This document shows positions 37,558-48,224 of a DNA stretch of 64,000 nucleotides, in pieces (position 1 is the stretch's first letter; each line of letters begins with the position of its first letter). The DNA is from Fereydounia khargensis. Lineage: Eukaryota > Basidiomycota > Ustilaginomycetes > Urocystidales > Fereydouniaceae. The DNA lies in contig JAOCZO010000012.1 in NCBI GenBank assembly GCA_026413255.1, forward strand, positions 248,001 through 312,000. Reading direction: 5' to 3'. Under the pieces are notes generated by a model. That model had not been told where the DNA came from. It searched no databases and was given only the letters and a program-made list of their open reading frames with translations. The position numbers and the translations under genes were made by a program.

Positions 37558-39168
37558 TCAGACTTTGTAGACACAGGCACCGCCAGCTGGCTGCGTGTCA
37601 AAGCAGGCGTCCTCGACCTGTTCCTGCGAGAGATGTGGGAAGTTTTTCTTGTAGTATCCCTCACGCAGGGCGTTGATGAACGACTCGACCTTGGGCTTGG
37701 GCACGAGGTGAACCGTGCATCCGCCCCAGCCAGCCCCGGTCAATCGAGAACCCAACGCGCCATTCTGCTTAGCGAGTGCGATGAGCTCGTTCAATTCTGG
37801 GCACGAGCAGTTGTACAAGTCGCGCAGAGAGGCCTGGGAGCCGTCCATAAGCTCTCCTAGCGCCGGGTACGGATCCTTGTGAGACTTGGAGTTGCAGATA
37901 CCAGCAAAGGCGAGCACGCGCAGAGATTCACGGAGAACGTGGTTGCTCCTGTCGTACAGAGCGAACGTGTCGGCACGGATGGGAAAGCTGGAGAGGAACT
38001 CGGAGCGGTAGGCTTGCTCCCCCTCGTAGCCGGTGAGCGTCTCGACCTCCTTGGGCGTGAGTGCGTGTCGGTGAGACGCGTAGAGCTGCTCGTTCTTCTG
38101 TCGCAAGATCTCGATGCGTGCCGCTTCCTCTCCGTACTGCTCGAGCACGTGGGCGACGTCACTGTTGTTCTCCACCTCGGTTTGGAACGCCGATGGGTTC
38201 TCGGTAAAGTAGGCCTCGAGGACGCCACGCAGCGTACTGCAGGCGTCGGATCGTGCAGAGGAGAGGGCAAGGTACTTGGCGAGTGCGCGGGCTGCCATGC
38301 GAGTCTCAACTACTCGCAGGTTGTAGTTGACCGGCCCAGTGACCTTCTTGTCCGACACGACGAGCGTGTTGGCAATGACGAACGCGTGGCCCTCTTCAGA
38401 GGGCGGAAGGCGCGTAGGTGTGACGGAGAGGGTAGGGTGGAAGGAGATGTAGAGCGCGTGGTGTGGGATAGAGAAGATAGACGCAGACTGGTCCATTCCG
38501 CCCGAGTTGACACCGACGAGCCTCTCACTCTCGATGGCTACCTCGGCCATCTCCTTGCGGTCGATAAGATTGCGAGCGCCGAACGCCTGGAGGACAACAA
38601 TGCTGCTGCACGTGGTCATGGCTGCACTTGAGCTGAGGCTCGACTCTGGCGGAATGGTGCCGTCGACGAGCACCTCGATGCGGCGGGGACGGCGCGAGTT
38701 TGACTCAGCGAGAACGTGGGCGGGCAAGTGCGGGTAGAGACCCTTGAACGCGACCTTAAAGTAGTTGGCCCATCGCTCGTCTCCGCTGTCGAGCAGTGTG
38801 ACGTTGTCCGTGGAAGCGAACGAGGACGAGAAGCGCGTCTCGGCGAAACGGGGAGTGGTATTGTGCAGAATGACTTGAACGCCCTCGCCCTCGCCCGCCG
38901 AGGCAGAGGCGTGGTAGGTGACCTTGGTGGCCATGAGGATGTCCTTCTCAATTGCAGCGGGGAAGACACTGAAGCCGACATAGTCGATGTGCTCGCCAAT
39001 AAGGTTGACACGGCCGGGTGCGCGTGCAATAAAGTCTGGCTTGGTTCCAAAGCGCTGCTGGAAGGATGTGGCGAGATGGTCCCAGCGTGTAGCGTTCTTG
39101 AGCACTCCAGCGGGAGAGTAGATGGCGTCGAGGGACGAAACAAGCGGGACGGGATCGGCGACTGTCAT
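37558..39168 (-). CDS. GAL1: Galactokinase
   Basis: A single-exon 536-residue GHMP kinase that phosphorylates galactose with ATP, the first Leloir step, in the cytosol. Galactose signature: ARAPGRVNLIGEHIDYVGFSV. ATP-binding GHMP motif: PPESSLSSSAAMTTC. C-terminal motif: GSRLTGAGWGGCTVHL. The preserved GLNSGGMDQ-like stretch (GVNSGGMDQSASIFS) contains the catalytic Asp. Length and motif order match Gal1/GALK2-type enzymes. Fungal galactokinase paralogues such as Gal3 act as sensors; the intact SSSAAM loop argues for an active enzyme. No other Leloir gene is nearby. Confidence 0.96.
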   Translation of the reverse strand: MTVADPVPLVSSLDAIYSPAGVLKNATRWDHLATSFQQRFGTKPDFIARAPGRVNLIGEHIDYVGFSVFPAAIEKDILMATKVTYHASASAGEGEGVQVILHNTTPRFAETRFSSSFASTDNVTLLDSGDERWANYFKVAFKGLYPHLPAHVLAESNSRRPRRIEVLVDGTIPPESSLSSSAAMTTCSSIVVLQAFGARNLIDRKEMAEVAIESERLVGVNSGGMDQSASIFSIPHHALYISFHPTLSVTPTRLPPSEEGHAFVIANTLVVSDKKVTGPVNYNLRVVETRMAARALAKYLALSSARSDACSTLRGVLEAYFTENPSAFQTEVENNSDVAHVLEQYGEEAARIEILRQKNEQLYASHRHALTPKEVETLTGYEGEQAYRSEFLSSFPIRADTFALYDRSNHVLRESLRVLAFAGICNSKSHKDPYPALGELMDGSQASLRDLYNCSCPELNELIALAKQNGALGSRLTGAGWGGCTVHLVPKPKVESFINALREGYYKKNFPHLSQEQVEDACFDTQPAGGACVYKV

Positions 39169-39882
39169 GGTGGCAAATGGGAGGGGATCAGGGCCGGGGC
39201 GTGGCAGATAGGTAGGAAGGAAAGGATCAGATGTGGTTTACAAAGAGAAGAGCCGAGAGATGGGAAGAAGAAGAAGAAGAAGGAGAAGGGGAAGACACAA
39301 TCTGTCGTGGTGGTTTGGTCGTTGCTCAGCGGCAATCTCGCTCTCTCTTGACTGCTTCGCTTCGCATCGGAGGTTTTGTGTGGCTCCTCCTCCACTCGAG
39401 GCCGTCTCGTCACTCAGACAGTCTCGTCTGGTGTGCCCACACTTTTTTGACTCTGGCTCCACGGAACGGCACGTCACTCGTGCATACAGTAATGTGCCTC
39501 TCCCTCTCTCCGTCTTTCTCACTCTGCTGCCACTGGGCTGGGCTAAATTGGTCGCGTTGCCCCCTCTTTCTGCCACATCCCGCCTCGCCCCCCCACGCGA
39601 GCCAGCCCCAGCCCCAGCCCCAGCCCCAGCCCCAGCCCCAGCCCAGTCCAATTTCGCCGACCGCGTCCGGCTTTCTCGCACTGCTGCTGGCTGGCTGTCT
39701 GGCTGGCTAGCAGGCAAGAGGTGCGTTGCAGCCCGCGGAAGCAGACACTCGGCTCTGCATAACCCTGCGCGTTCTCTCTCACCCCTCTCACCCGTGGAAT
39801 CAATCGAGAAATCGACCGACTTGTTAATGATTGACTCTACTATCCATCGGCGCAGGCCATACAATTCGAGCTCATACCAATC
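39169..39882. other. Spacer upstream of galactokinase, with AGCCCC repeat
   Basis: About 714 bp without a gene. It contains a GAAGAA tract (39265-39285), an AGCCCC repeat (39604-39646) and GGCTGGCTG repeats (39690-39710). It would hold the GAL1 promoter. Confidence 0.5.
39604..39646. repeat. AGCCCC hexanucleotide repeat
   Basis: About seven tandem 6-bp units, non-coding. Confidence 0.85.
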
Positions 39883-41470
39883 CTAGTACGCCGCACCCGT
39901 CATGGGCGGCAAGTCTACCTGCGGAATGATCCAGCTCTTTTTAGTATCGTCCAACGGCTTGACGTCTCCAATCACCTGAGCACCACCGACACAGTTGCCC
40001 CTCATCCAAAAGTTTTCTTCGGGCTTCTCAAACTCGACCACAGCGTTGAGGTACGTCTGCCCGCCCGTCGGATACGCGCAGTTGTGGCACTCTTGCATGA
40101 ACGAAATCTGGTCCATGTCCAGGTCACCATCCGTCCGTAGCTAAAAAGCACAAACACCCCACCACCCCACATCCCACATGGTGTCAGCTCCCGGTTCATT
40201 ATAAAAGTGCAACATGTGCGCATACTCACAAATGCAATCATCACCTCTCCGAGCCATACCTCCTGCGTCCGGAACCCATCCTGCGTGCTGTAGATCACCT
40301 TGATCTCCGTGTTGGATTGGTACGCCACGGGGAACTGGCTCCCATAGCACATGTGTCCCCCGGCCGCGTCAAAGTACGCTGCGTACAGACACCATCCATA
40401 GTCCGGTGACACGAGGCACCCGGTGCCAGTTACGACGATCGCTTGCATCAGTGCACCGCTCACCGCCTGATTAGCCTCTGTTCGCGCCGCCCTGTCAGCT
40501 TACACTCGGTTCCCACCTCACAGGGAAAAACACCACGCTCGCGCAGCAGATACTCACTCGTGTAGTGCAGCCCTCCCCAAAGACCCAGCATGCCGCCCGC
40601 TTGTTGTGGACTGTTGCGGTAGAATGCGTCAAACTGCTTGGACAGTTGAATCGACAGCGATGTGATCGTCTGGCTTGTGGACACCTTGGGGCATTGCGGG
40701 TGACTGATCTTGCGGTCCGAATTGTTATCTCGACCACGATCGAGAAGCTCTGCCACTGCCATGGTTGAAAGAGGTTGCCCGTTCTTCCCGACAAACATCA
40801 CTTGAGATCTGTCTTGACCACTCGAGAGCTTTTTCAAATCATTTGGATCTAATCGCTTTTCGAGAACGGTCGGATCGCCATCAAGCCGGTGGTTTGCTGT
40901 CTTTGCTGCGACCGAAGGTCCTCCAGCGTCGCCGGCTGCGCCTACGTCGTCGATGCCAGAGGGACCTCCGCTGAAGGGAGCAGGAGTTGAGCTTTGCTGT
41001 CCGCCTCCGCCTCCGCCTCCACCTCCGCCTCCCCTCCCGTTGCCACCACCAGCTCCTCTGCCACCATTGCCACCACCAGCTCCCGTCCCTCCATTGTCAC
41101 CTACTCCGCTGCCTCTTGCGTGTCCACCACCACCACCACCACCACCACCACCGCCGCCAGCACCACCGCCACCTCCTCCTCTCCCTCCTCCTCCTCCTCC
41201 TCCCCCGCCACCGCCTCCGCCTCCGTTTCCATTTCGGTTTGCACTGCCGCCAGAGCCGTTGGTGCCAAAGCGAGGAGGTGGTGGCTGCCCAGTCTTGAAT
41301 ATGTAGGAAAAGGTGAGAATGTTAGACTTGGTTGGACCGAAGGTGCATCCTGGACCAAACGTCGGCGAGTTGTTATCGCTTGCCAAGGTAGAAGTTGATC
41401 CGAGTCCGAGGCATAGGAGTAGCCCAAGTAGAATGGTGAAGCCACCCAGCCTTTGAGCCTGTTTCGTCAT
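39883..41470 (-). CDS. Secreted glycine-rich protein with cysteine-bearing C-terminal domain
   Basis: Three minus-strand exons (40558-41470, 40230-40477, 39883-40140) give 472 residues. Residues about 10-30 are a signal peptide (GGFTILLGLLLCLGLG). Residues about 80-165 are almost only Gly with some Arg/Asn/Ala, a wall- or matrix-type low-complexity arm. The C-terminal 230 residues are ordered with about nine Cys (HPQCPKVS, GTGCLVSPDYGWCLYAA, GGHMCYGSQF, MQECHNCAYPTGG, MRGNCVGG). The donor GTGAGT at 40556-40557 and acceptor at 40478-40479 were preferred because only they join HYT to NQAVSGALMQA in frame. I recognise no family; extracellular location is likely. Confidence 0.72.
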
Positions 41471-41922
41471 TATAGATGATGAGAAAGGCAAGCAGGGAAA
41501 AGATGGCAGGAAAGAAAGAGGGAGGGTGAGAGAGCAAAGGGTGTGTGTGAAGAATCAGCCACGCTATATGTGAGGAAAGGACCCCGAGGCTTTCTGTATC
41601 CTCGCTCGCCTTGTCTCCGTGCAACGATGCTCGAGTTTGAGGCAACAGAACGCCTGAGTTAGCCCGCGTGGATTCATTTGGTCGTGGTAGAGTCCGACAG
41701 GCACACGACGGGCTCAGCTTCCGTGCGCAACCTGTGGGCGTTGTCTACTATTATGAAGAGCAGCGCTCTTATGGCTGTGCAAGTGCTGGATTCGTCACGA
41801 GAGAAAGAGATTAGGCGCGAGGGCGGTCGATTGTCCATTGTGCGGATCCGTTCCGACCGGGTTGGAAGGGTATAGTACATTATTTGGTTTGGCGGTGAAA
41901 CGGAAGCAGAAGCAGAATCAAA
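41471..41922. other. Spacer between glycine-rich and NAS2 genes
   Basis: About 450 bp, no gene seen; it holds the promoter of the glycine-rich gene and the NAS2 3' UTR. Confidence 0.5.
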
Positions 41923-42606
41923 TCAAAGGGGAACGAGGTGGCAGCCCAGCAGTCCCCTTCCTCCCCAGCCACTGGTTGGCGTAAGAGTTAGCTGAATCGG
42001 CTGGGCCGATTGACGCAACACAACAATCTCAATGGACTGGCCATCGACGACCACACCAGGGCGGGCCAATGCTTTGAGAGCGTCAGCCTGAGCAAGGGTA
42101 ATGTCCGCGAAACGAACGATGCGATCCTCAGGAAGGAGGCCAGCCTGTTCGGCGGGGCTTGCTGGTGCGACCGAGTTGACACGTGCAAAGGGCTGGAGGG
42201 GAGGAGCAGAGCCAGCGGATGCAGCTTGAGCAGTGGAGGCAGGTGCCGGATCGCCTTTAATGGCAAGCTCGAGCAGCTTGGCCGTGCGGTCCCGGACAGC
42301 CTTGGAGTCATTGTGGAGCATTACGATGCGGTTGCGAGCCGTGCGGATGGCCATAAGGTCCTTGCCGGCGAGAGGAAATCCCTGGCTATCCACGAGAGGC
42401 GTGTGGAGATCGACGGCATTGGCAGTCAGCGTGGACTGGTGATGGGCGAGCTCGGCGTCAATATCCTTGGACAGCTGGACGAGCTCCATGGCGTCGGCGC
42501 GGGCGGCAGTAGCATCGGTGGGAAGGGGCTTGGCGAGTGCGGGTGCGACGTCCACTGTGGCGCACTGTGGGGTGGGATGGATATCGGGGAGGTCGAGTCG
42601 GGACAT
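41923..42606 (-). CDS. NAS2: 26S proteasome assembly chaperone Nas2/PSMD9 (p27)
   Basis: A single-exon 227-residue protein. The N-terminal helical half has KDIDAELAHHQSTL and the conserved DSQGFPLAGKDLMAIRTARNRI. The C-terminal half is a PDZ domain: FARVNSVAPASPAEQAGLLPEDRIVRFADI, then GQSIEIVVLRQ and the ending GWGGRGLLGCHLVPL. Nas2 binds the C-terminus of Rpt5 and guides base assembly of the proteasome regulatory particle in the cytosol or nucleus. Length and both domains are complete. The start was set at the first Met before LDLPDIHP. Confidence 0.95.
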   Translation of the reverse strand: MSRLDLPDIHPTPQCATVDVAPALAKPLPTDATAARADAMELVQLSKDIDAELAHHQSTLTANAVDLHTPLVDSQGFPLAGKDLMAIRTARNRIVMLHNDSKAVRDRTAKLLELAIKGDPAPASTAQAASAGSAPPLQPFARVNSVAPASPAEQAGLLPEDRIVRFADITLAQADALKALARPGVVVDGQSIEIVVLRQSAQPIQLTLTPTSGWGGRGLLGCHLVPL

Positions 42607-43601
42607 ACTGACTAACGTATGAGGCACTTGCCAAAAGTGATGGTTGAGAAGAATGAGAAAGTGATCACGGTGAATGGGGCGAGTGCGTGCATTCGTTCGT
42701 GCGTGCGTGCGTGCCTGTCTCTTTGTGAGCGAGAGTGGACTGGACCCTGAGAAGAGCCAACAAACGGTCGAATGCCGAGTGCTGATTGCTGAGTGCTGAG
42801 CATAGCCGAGCCCAGCTCCGAACGGAGCAGACAACTTTACGCGCGAGAGAATCACACTTTCACCCAACCAGCTCTTATTGTTGGCGGCCAGGAAGGAAGC
42901 AATACAGTACCGCAAGTGAGTCGGCTTCGGAAACGGCCCGACATGAGACACACCCGGCAAAGTGCGTGGGAAGGTGCCGGTTGAGTGCGAATGGACAAAT
43001 TGGCTTCTTTGTATCAAGGCAAAGACGGCTTTCAGCTAGCAACTCTTGTGCTGTGCTGGTTGTGACGAGCCAAGCATTTCTGACACTGCACCGTGCCGGT
43101 TAAAGTAAAGAAACTCGGGCGGCTGGCTGGCTAGCAGGCTGGCTAAGCTGCAGTGTTGCTCACTGCCACGCCGACTTCCGCAACCCGGGCCTACACTGGT
43201 AAGCGGCAGTGAGAACTGGATTTCAGCTCTGTCGGAAATTTCTTGCCGGAACGCGTGTCAAAGGCGCTGACCGGAAACTGTGACCAAGGCGAGGAAGAGC
43301 AACAGAATGTGGTGGGTCCAGTGGTGACTACTAGGAATATCACCGCATCACGTAGCAAATGCCCCCTTCCTATCACGGAGAGAATCCAAGTCAAACTCAT
43401 TTGCAGTCGCTATATTAGCAGCGATCGGCTCGAGAGTGAGCCTCCCTCCTTCCCACTCTGCGTTGCCATCCCAGCCGAGCCTTGCTTCCATTCCTTCTCG
43501 TCTTGTCTCCCACTTTACCTAACCTCCACATATGGTATCTGGATCTGCTTGAATCGCTACCGCCGCTACAGCCATCGCTCAGCATCCATCGCCAACCTTT
43601 C
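42607..43601. other. Divergent spacer between NAS2 and hydrolase genes
   Basis: About 1 kb without a gene. GTGCGTGC repeats lie at 42699-42715 and GGCTGGCT repeats near 43121-43145. A TATATTAG site is at about 43411. Confidence 0.5.
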
Positions 43602-45542
43602 ATGTCCGCTCTTCTGGCATCCACCGCTACCTTGTTGGGGCGCACGGTGCTCTCCCCCGTGGCACCGCACCGTCTCTTTAGCGTCCGTGTTGAGCACGCA
43701 CAGCCTGGCTCCTCTTCCTCCACCAAGGACAGCGACAATGGTGCAGCAGCAGCAGCAGCAGCAGCAGCACCCACGCCCGCCTCGCTGATCTCGGCCTGCC
43801 CCAACCTTGACCCAGCCCAGTCCGCCCAGTTCAAGCCCACCCCCTGGCTGGCCTCGGGCCACCTCCAGACCGTCTACTCGGCCGCTGCCTCCTTTGCCCA
43901 CGTCGACCCGGTTACCTACAAGCGTCGCGTGTTCATTGTTCCGGATGGAGGCACTATTGCGCTCGACATTTCTCCTCCAAAGCTGGCGGACTCTGAGATC
44001 GAGCTGAAGGAGACGAGCCCAGAAGCTGCAGAGGGAGTGCCCACTGTCGTCTGTCTGCATGGCCTCACCGGTGGCTCGCACGAGAGCTACGTCCGCAACT
44101 GCTTCTCCCACCTCACCAAGCCCAAGGCAGACGGTGGATGTGGCTTCCGTGGCATTGTGGTCAACTTTCGCGGCCTCGCCAATGTGCCATGCACCTCTCC
44201 CCAGCTCTACTCGGCATCCAAGACCTCGGACCTGCGCAGTGCGCTTCTCATGATTACCAAGCTCTATCCCAACTCGCCTCTGGTCGGCATTGGCTTCTCG
44301 TTGGGCGCCAACATTCTCGCCAAGTACATGGGCGAACAAGGTGAAGATACCCCCCTCCTTGCTGCTATCGTCGTCGGCACGCCCTTTGACCTCAAGGCCG
44401 GCTCGGACGCGCTAGAATACGGTGGCATGCTCCCTCAGACCTACTCCAAGGCCATGGGCTCCAACCTGCGACGTATGGTCACACGCAACAAGGATACCCT
44501 GGCGCTTCATGAGCCCTTCCGCAAGCAAATTGACGAGCTGTTTGATCCAATTCCTATCACACCAGAGCAAGTCGCGACGCACAAGCGCCACTGCAAGCAG
44601 GGTGGTCCTGCTCCGGGCGAGCCGATCATCTCGCGACCTAACACGCTCAGGCACGCTGATGAGGTCATGACTCGTTTCGTAGGCGGACACCCTGCGCCGT
44701 ACGGCAAGTTCCCATTCAACACGGCTGACGACTACTATACTCAGGGTTCGTGCACCAACTTTATCCGCAACGTCAAGCGCCCCCTCCTCTGCCTCAGCGC
44801 TGAAGATGACCCGATCGTGCCTCCGCACATTTGGAACCAAGTTCGCGCTGCGATCGGGTACGACTCTACTGGAAAGCCTGATCCAGAGGCCAAGGACACG
44901 AACCCAAACATTGTGCTGGCGTGGACGGGAGCTGGTGGCCATCTCGGCTGGTTCCAGGGCATTAGGCCACGACGTTGGCTCTACAAGCCTGTGTCTGAGT
45001 TCATCAGCGCGGTCTTCAGTCAGGCTACGGACGAGTACATGCAGCGAGTGCGGGCCAACTCGCCGTGGGTGCAGGAGGGTCGCGTGCAGACGAAAGAGGT
45101 CGACATTGAGCTCATGCCCAAGGAAGCGCTGCCCGTCTACACTCTTCCTGACAAAGCCGCCGCATCCGAGCCCACTGCGTCAAACGAGGATGCGGATGCG
45201 GAGCAAGAGCTGCCAGAAGAGGAAGACCTTACTCCCGTGGCTCCGCACACATCCTCTCGCATGGGCTGGCTCCTGACGCACGTGCTTCCCGAGTGCCCAC
45301 TTGTGCACCCGCGCCACTCTGCTTGCGGACGCTACTCGCCACCGAGCACTGATGCTGAGCAGCGTGGATGGGAGACACGCAGGGCACAGAAGATGTACAC
45401 CGACTCGCGCTTCCCAGAAGCAGGGTTCTGCGAGCTGGACCACACCTCTCGTGTAGCTGGCGCAGGTACCGTGTTCCGGGGCGGCATCGAGACGCCCGGC
45501 GAAGCGACTGAGCCAGGAGCCAAAGTCATTGCTGGACTCTGA
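43602..45542 (+). CDS. Alpha/beta hydrolase of the ABHD1/3 - YMR210W (Eeb1/Eht1-like) family
   Basis: A single-exon 646-residue protein. A run of nine Ala (GCA repeat, 43742-43769) follows a basic N-terminus. The core has TPWLASGHLQTVYSA (family entry motif), PTVVCLHGLTGGSHESYVR (oxyanion region), FRGIVVNFRGLANVPC, the nucleophile Ser in VGIGFSLGANILAKY, the acid in LCLSAEDDPIVP, and His in TGAGGHLGWFQG. This order defines the ABHD1/ABHD3/Eeb1 group, which makes or cleaves medium-chain acyl esters or phospholipids. The C-terminal 150 residues are an extra acidic tail. The Met at 43602 is the first ATG of the frame. Confidence 0.9.
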   Translation: MSALLASTATLLGRTVLSPVAPHRLFSVRVEHAQPGSSSSTKDSDNGAAAAAAAAAPTPASLISACPNLDPAQSAQFKPTPWLASGHLQTVYSAAASFAHVDPVTYKRRVFIVPDGGTIALDISPPKLADSEIELKETSPEAAEGVPTVVCLHGLTGGSHESYVRNCFSHLTKPKADGGCGFRGIVVNFRGLANVPCTSPQLYSASKTSDLRSALLMITKLYPNSPLVGIGFSLGANILAKYMGEQGEDTPLLAAIVVGTPFDLKAGSDALEYGGMLPQTYSKAMGSNLRRMVTRNKDTLALHEPFRKQIDELFDPIPITPEQVATHKRHCKQGGPAPGEPIISRPNTLRHADEVMTRFVGGHPAPYGKFPFNTADDYYTQGSCTNFIRNVKRPLLCLSAEDDPIVPPHIWNQVRAAIGYDSTGKPDPEAKDTNPNIVLAWTGAGGHLGWFQGIRPRRWLYKPVSEFISAVFSQATDEYMQRVRANSPWVQEGRVQTKEVDIELMPKEALPVYTLPDKAAASEPTASNEDADAEQELPEEEDLTPVAPHTSSRMGWLLTHVLPECPLVHPRHSACGRYSPPSTDAEQRGWETRRAQKMYTDSRFPEAGFCELDHTSRVAGAGTVFRGGIETPGEATEPGAKVIAGL

Positions 45543-45944
45543 TTTCCAGATCGCAAAGGGATAGACAGGATAGACCACCAAAGCTACCGATTCCAACTGT
45601 ACGTTACTCTGGCACTCCATGAATTGCAGCTTTCGTTTTTTGTTCGCTCTCCTTTCTTTTTTTGGGTGTGGGTGAATTCACGTGAGTGTGTGGTCCAGGC
45701 TGCAGGGTTTCGAGAGTGCCGTGCAGTGTCATAGGAGCAGCCCTCCATCCGCAAGCGAAGGCTGTGCAAAGTCGAGTCGGCATTCGTAGCCTCCACATTC
45801 CTATTTGGGGGCACACGGTACCGTATGCTTCAATGATGACCGCCTGCCTTTCGGTACGGCACAGTGGAGCTTTTTTTTTTTTTCACCTTGGTTGAGGAAC
45901 TGTGACCTTGCCATCACACGACCGACCAACGATACCCATACACG
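45543..45944. other. Spacer between hydrolase gene and next gene
   Basis: About 400 bp, no gene. A run of 11 T lies at 45871-45882, about 65 bp before the next ATG, a nucleosome-excluding promoter feature. Confidence 0.5.
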
Positions 45945-46877
45945 ATGCCGACGGTCAAGATTATCAACGACACCTCGGTGCCACTCCACATCTGTCTGAG
46001 CCAAGTCTCGCCGCTGCACTACGCGAATTCCGTACCTCCCAAGGGCGGCAGTGCGACAATGCGCGTGGGCCGGGTGTGGTTCACGATCCAAGCACGTATC
46101 GACCGTGGCGACAACGGGTACGACAAGTTCCAGACGTGAGTGTGCCCTTGCCCTGTCCCTCGTGTGACGACGACTGACGTTCTGGCTGGCCATTGGGTTT
46201 GCAGGTACGCCCCGATCGCAGCGGTCACGATTGGAGCGCTGAGTCTGGGCGCGGGCGCGATCTACGTCGCCGCCGCGGGCGGTACGGCGGCAGCTATGGC
46301 GTCTCTGTCCGCACGAATCGGGGCCTCGGTCGCCGCTGCTACGCCCACCGCCAAGCGATTGTACAAGCTTGCCCAGCGCGGGCAGAAAGTCGCGCGCGTC
46401 GGCCAGGTCGTGGGTATCGGTGGCGGCGCCGCTGCCACGGCGGCCAGCAAGAGCCTTGAAGACCACGCCACGTCCGCGGGCAAGTCGGCGCTCAAGCGTC
46501 TCCTGCAGGGCAGCGTGCTCAGCTCGCCCGGCTGGCTCATGGACCGCGACCGCACCTTCCGCATCACGGGCGGCCCACGCGCCTCCGTCGTAGACGGCCT
46601 GCTCGTCATCGAGACGGACACCACGGTCCCCTTCGAACTCAAGGATGAGAGCGGCAAAACCGTCGCTATGGGCAACCAGGACGGCGGCGACAAGGTGCCC
46701 AAAAACGAGATCGTCAACGACATCAACGACGCCACCGAGGCTATTGCGAAACTCAGCCCGTCAGTCAAGGCAGCCATGGTCGCCGCCACAGCGACAGGAG
46801 CAGCACCGGCTCTACCGACCAAGAAGAAAGACGGCCTGTTCATGCGCATGATAAAAGGCGATGGCATGTTTCTGTGA
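45945..46877 (+). CDS. Protein of unknown function with beta-type N-terminal domain and Ala/Gly-rich hydrophobic segment
   Basis: Two exons (45945-46135, 46205-46877) give 287 residues. The N-terminus reads TVKIINDTSVPLHICLSQVS, then PPKGGSATMRVGRVWFTIQAR, a beta-sandwich-like pattern. A long Ala/Gly-rich hydrophobic stretch (TIGALSLGAGAIYVAAAGG and beyond) follows, then a second beta-like block (FRITGGPRASVVDGLLVIE) and a charged end. No catalytic motif and no signal peptide are seen. The alternation of ordered sheet and glycine-alanine hairpin could suit a membrane-inserting protein, but that is speculation. The intron restores the frame between DKFQT and YAPIAAV. Confidence 0.6.
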
Positions 46878-46994
46878 CCCGATACCAATGTGTTTTTCTG
46901 TAGCAATATTCTGTCTCTATTCTGATGATACTTTATCCAATCTACTGTTTAGTTGTACATAGGCATGCGTTCACTGGGTTGCCTGGGCGAATGA

Positions 46995-48224
46995 TTAGAG
47001 GCTCGGGGGGCTGAGGATGGAGACGGCCTGCTTGGCGCCTTCCTCGGTGCCCCAGTTGAGCGGCATCTTTCCGGCGCCAATCTGGCTGATCTGGACGATG
47101 CAAGTAGGAAGCTGCAGCTGGGCAGGAAGGGCCGAGTGAGGCTCAGTGGCGGCCTCCTTCTTGCCCTCAATCAGCTCCTTGCAGAGGTAAGGCTCGCCGC
47201 AGAGGGGGCGGGCGAGGCCGACAATGTCGCAGCTCTTCTCGTTGAGCGCCTGGGACATGGCCTTGCTCGAGCGGAAGCCGCCGGTGACAGCGAGGCGGGC
47301 GGTGGTGAGGTGCGGGCGGATACGCTCGGCAAACTCGATGAAAAAGCTCTCACGCTTGATGGTGCTCTCCTTCTTGTGCTCAAAGCCACGCGTCTCGTAG
47401 GTACCGCCGGAGAGCTCGATGAGCTGTACACCAGCCTTTTCGAGACGCTTGCTCATCTCGTACGAGTCGTCGCCGTCGAAGCCGCCCTCGGCAAAGTCGG
47501 CAGAGTTGATCTTGATCGCGACGATGAACTTGGGGTCCTGCACGGCGGCCTGGATAGCCGAGATGATCTCGAACACGATGCGGGAACGGCCGGTGAGGTC
47601 GCCACCGTACGCGTCGGTACGGCGGTTTACGTGCGGGCTGAGGAACTGCGAGAGCAGGTAGCCGTGTGCGGCGTGCAGCTGGATACCGTCGGCGCCGGCC
47701 TCGTGCAGCACCTTGGCGGCGAAGGCGAAGCGGCGGACAATGTCGTGGATCTCGTCGACAGTCAGCGCACGGGGCTTGGCGAACGTCATGCCCATAGCGG
47801 GCTGGCACTGGATGTCGCTAGAGCTGACAGGCTGGTCGGTGACCTCGATGCTAGTCTGACGACCGGCGTGGGTGACCTGGGCAACGACGAGACTGCCGTG
47901 CGCCTTGGCAGCGTCGACGACGGGCTTGTACGCCTTGACGTACTCATCGTGACCCGCGATGGTCGGGTCGATACAGGCGTTCTTCTTGGCCTCCGGGTAG
48001 CGAGCATCGCATGGAATGTTACCAAGCACAATGGTACCGATCCCACCGGCACCCCACTCCTTGTACAGGTTAATGTACTCGGGCGTGGGCCAGCCACGCT
48101 GCTTGAACTCGGTGTCGGACCACGTGCACAGACGCTCGGTCATGGCACTCTTCAGCGTCGGGTTGGGCGCCGACGCTCCCGCGGGGAACGAAACGGGCTT
48201 GTTGAGGATCTCAAGATGCGACAT
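46995..48224 (-). CDS. NADH:flavin oxidoreductase (old yellow enzyme family)
   Basis: A single-exon 409-residue FMN-dependent TIM-barrel enzyme. Motifs: PNPTLKSAMTERL at the FMN entry, VVAQVTHAGRQT, then GIQLHAAHGYLLSQFLSP with the substrate-binding His pair, NRRTDAYGGDLTGRSR (the family signature), and the C-terminal phosphate-binding LAVTGGFRSS plus DIVGLARPL. It fits the NADH oxidase/2,4-dienoyl reductase-like class III branch of ene-reductases rather than yeast Oye2. It likely reduces activated C=C bonds with NAD(P)H. The start MSHLEILN was chosen over an upstream in-frame Met. Confidence 0.93.
   Translation of the reverse strand: MSHLEILNKPVSFPAGASAPNPTLKSAMTERLCTWSDTEFKQRGWPTPEYINLYKEWGAGGIGTIVLGNIPCDARYPEAKKNACIDPTIAGHDEYVKAYKPVVDAAKAHGSLVVAQVTHAGRQTSIEVTDQPVSSSDIQCQPAMGMTFAKPRALTVDEIHDIVRRFAFAAKVLHEAGADGIQLHAAHGYLLSQFLSPHVNRRTDAYGGDLTGRSRIVFEIISAIQAAVQDPKFIVAIKINSADFAEGGFDGDDSYEMSKRLEKAGVQLIELSGGTYETRGFEHKKESTIKRESFFIEFAERIRPHLTTARLAVTGGFRSSKAMSQALNEKSCDIVGLARPLCGEPYLCKELIEGKKEAATEPHSALPAQLQLPTCIVQISQIGAGKMPLNWGTEEGAKQAVSILSPPSL

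Noticed and set aside
40953-41306. Plus-strand polyproline frame
   Set aside because: It is the complement of the polyglycine arm of the secreted glycine-rich protein.
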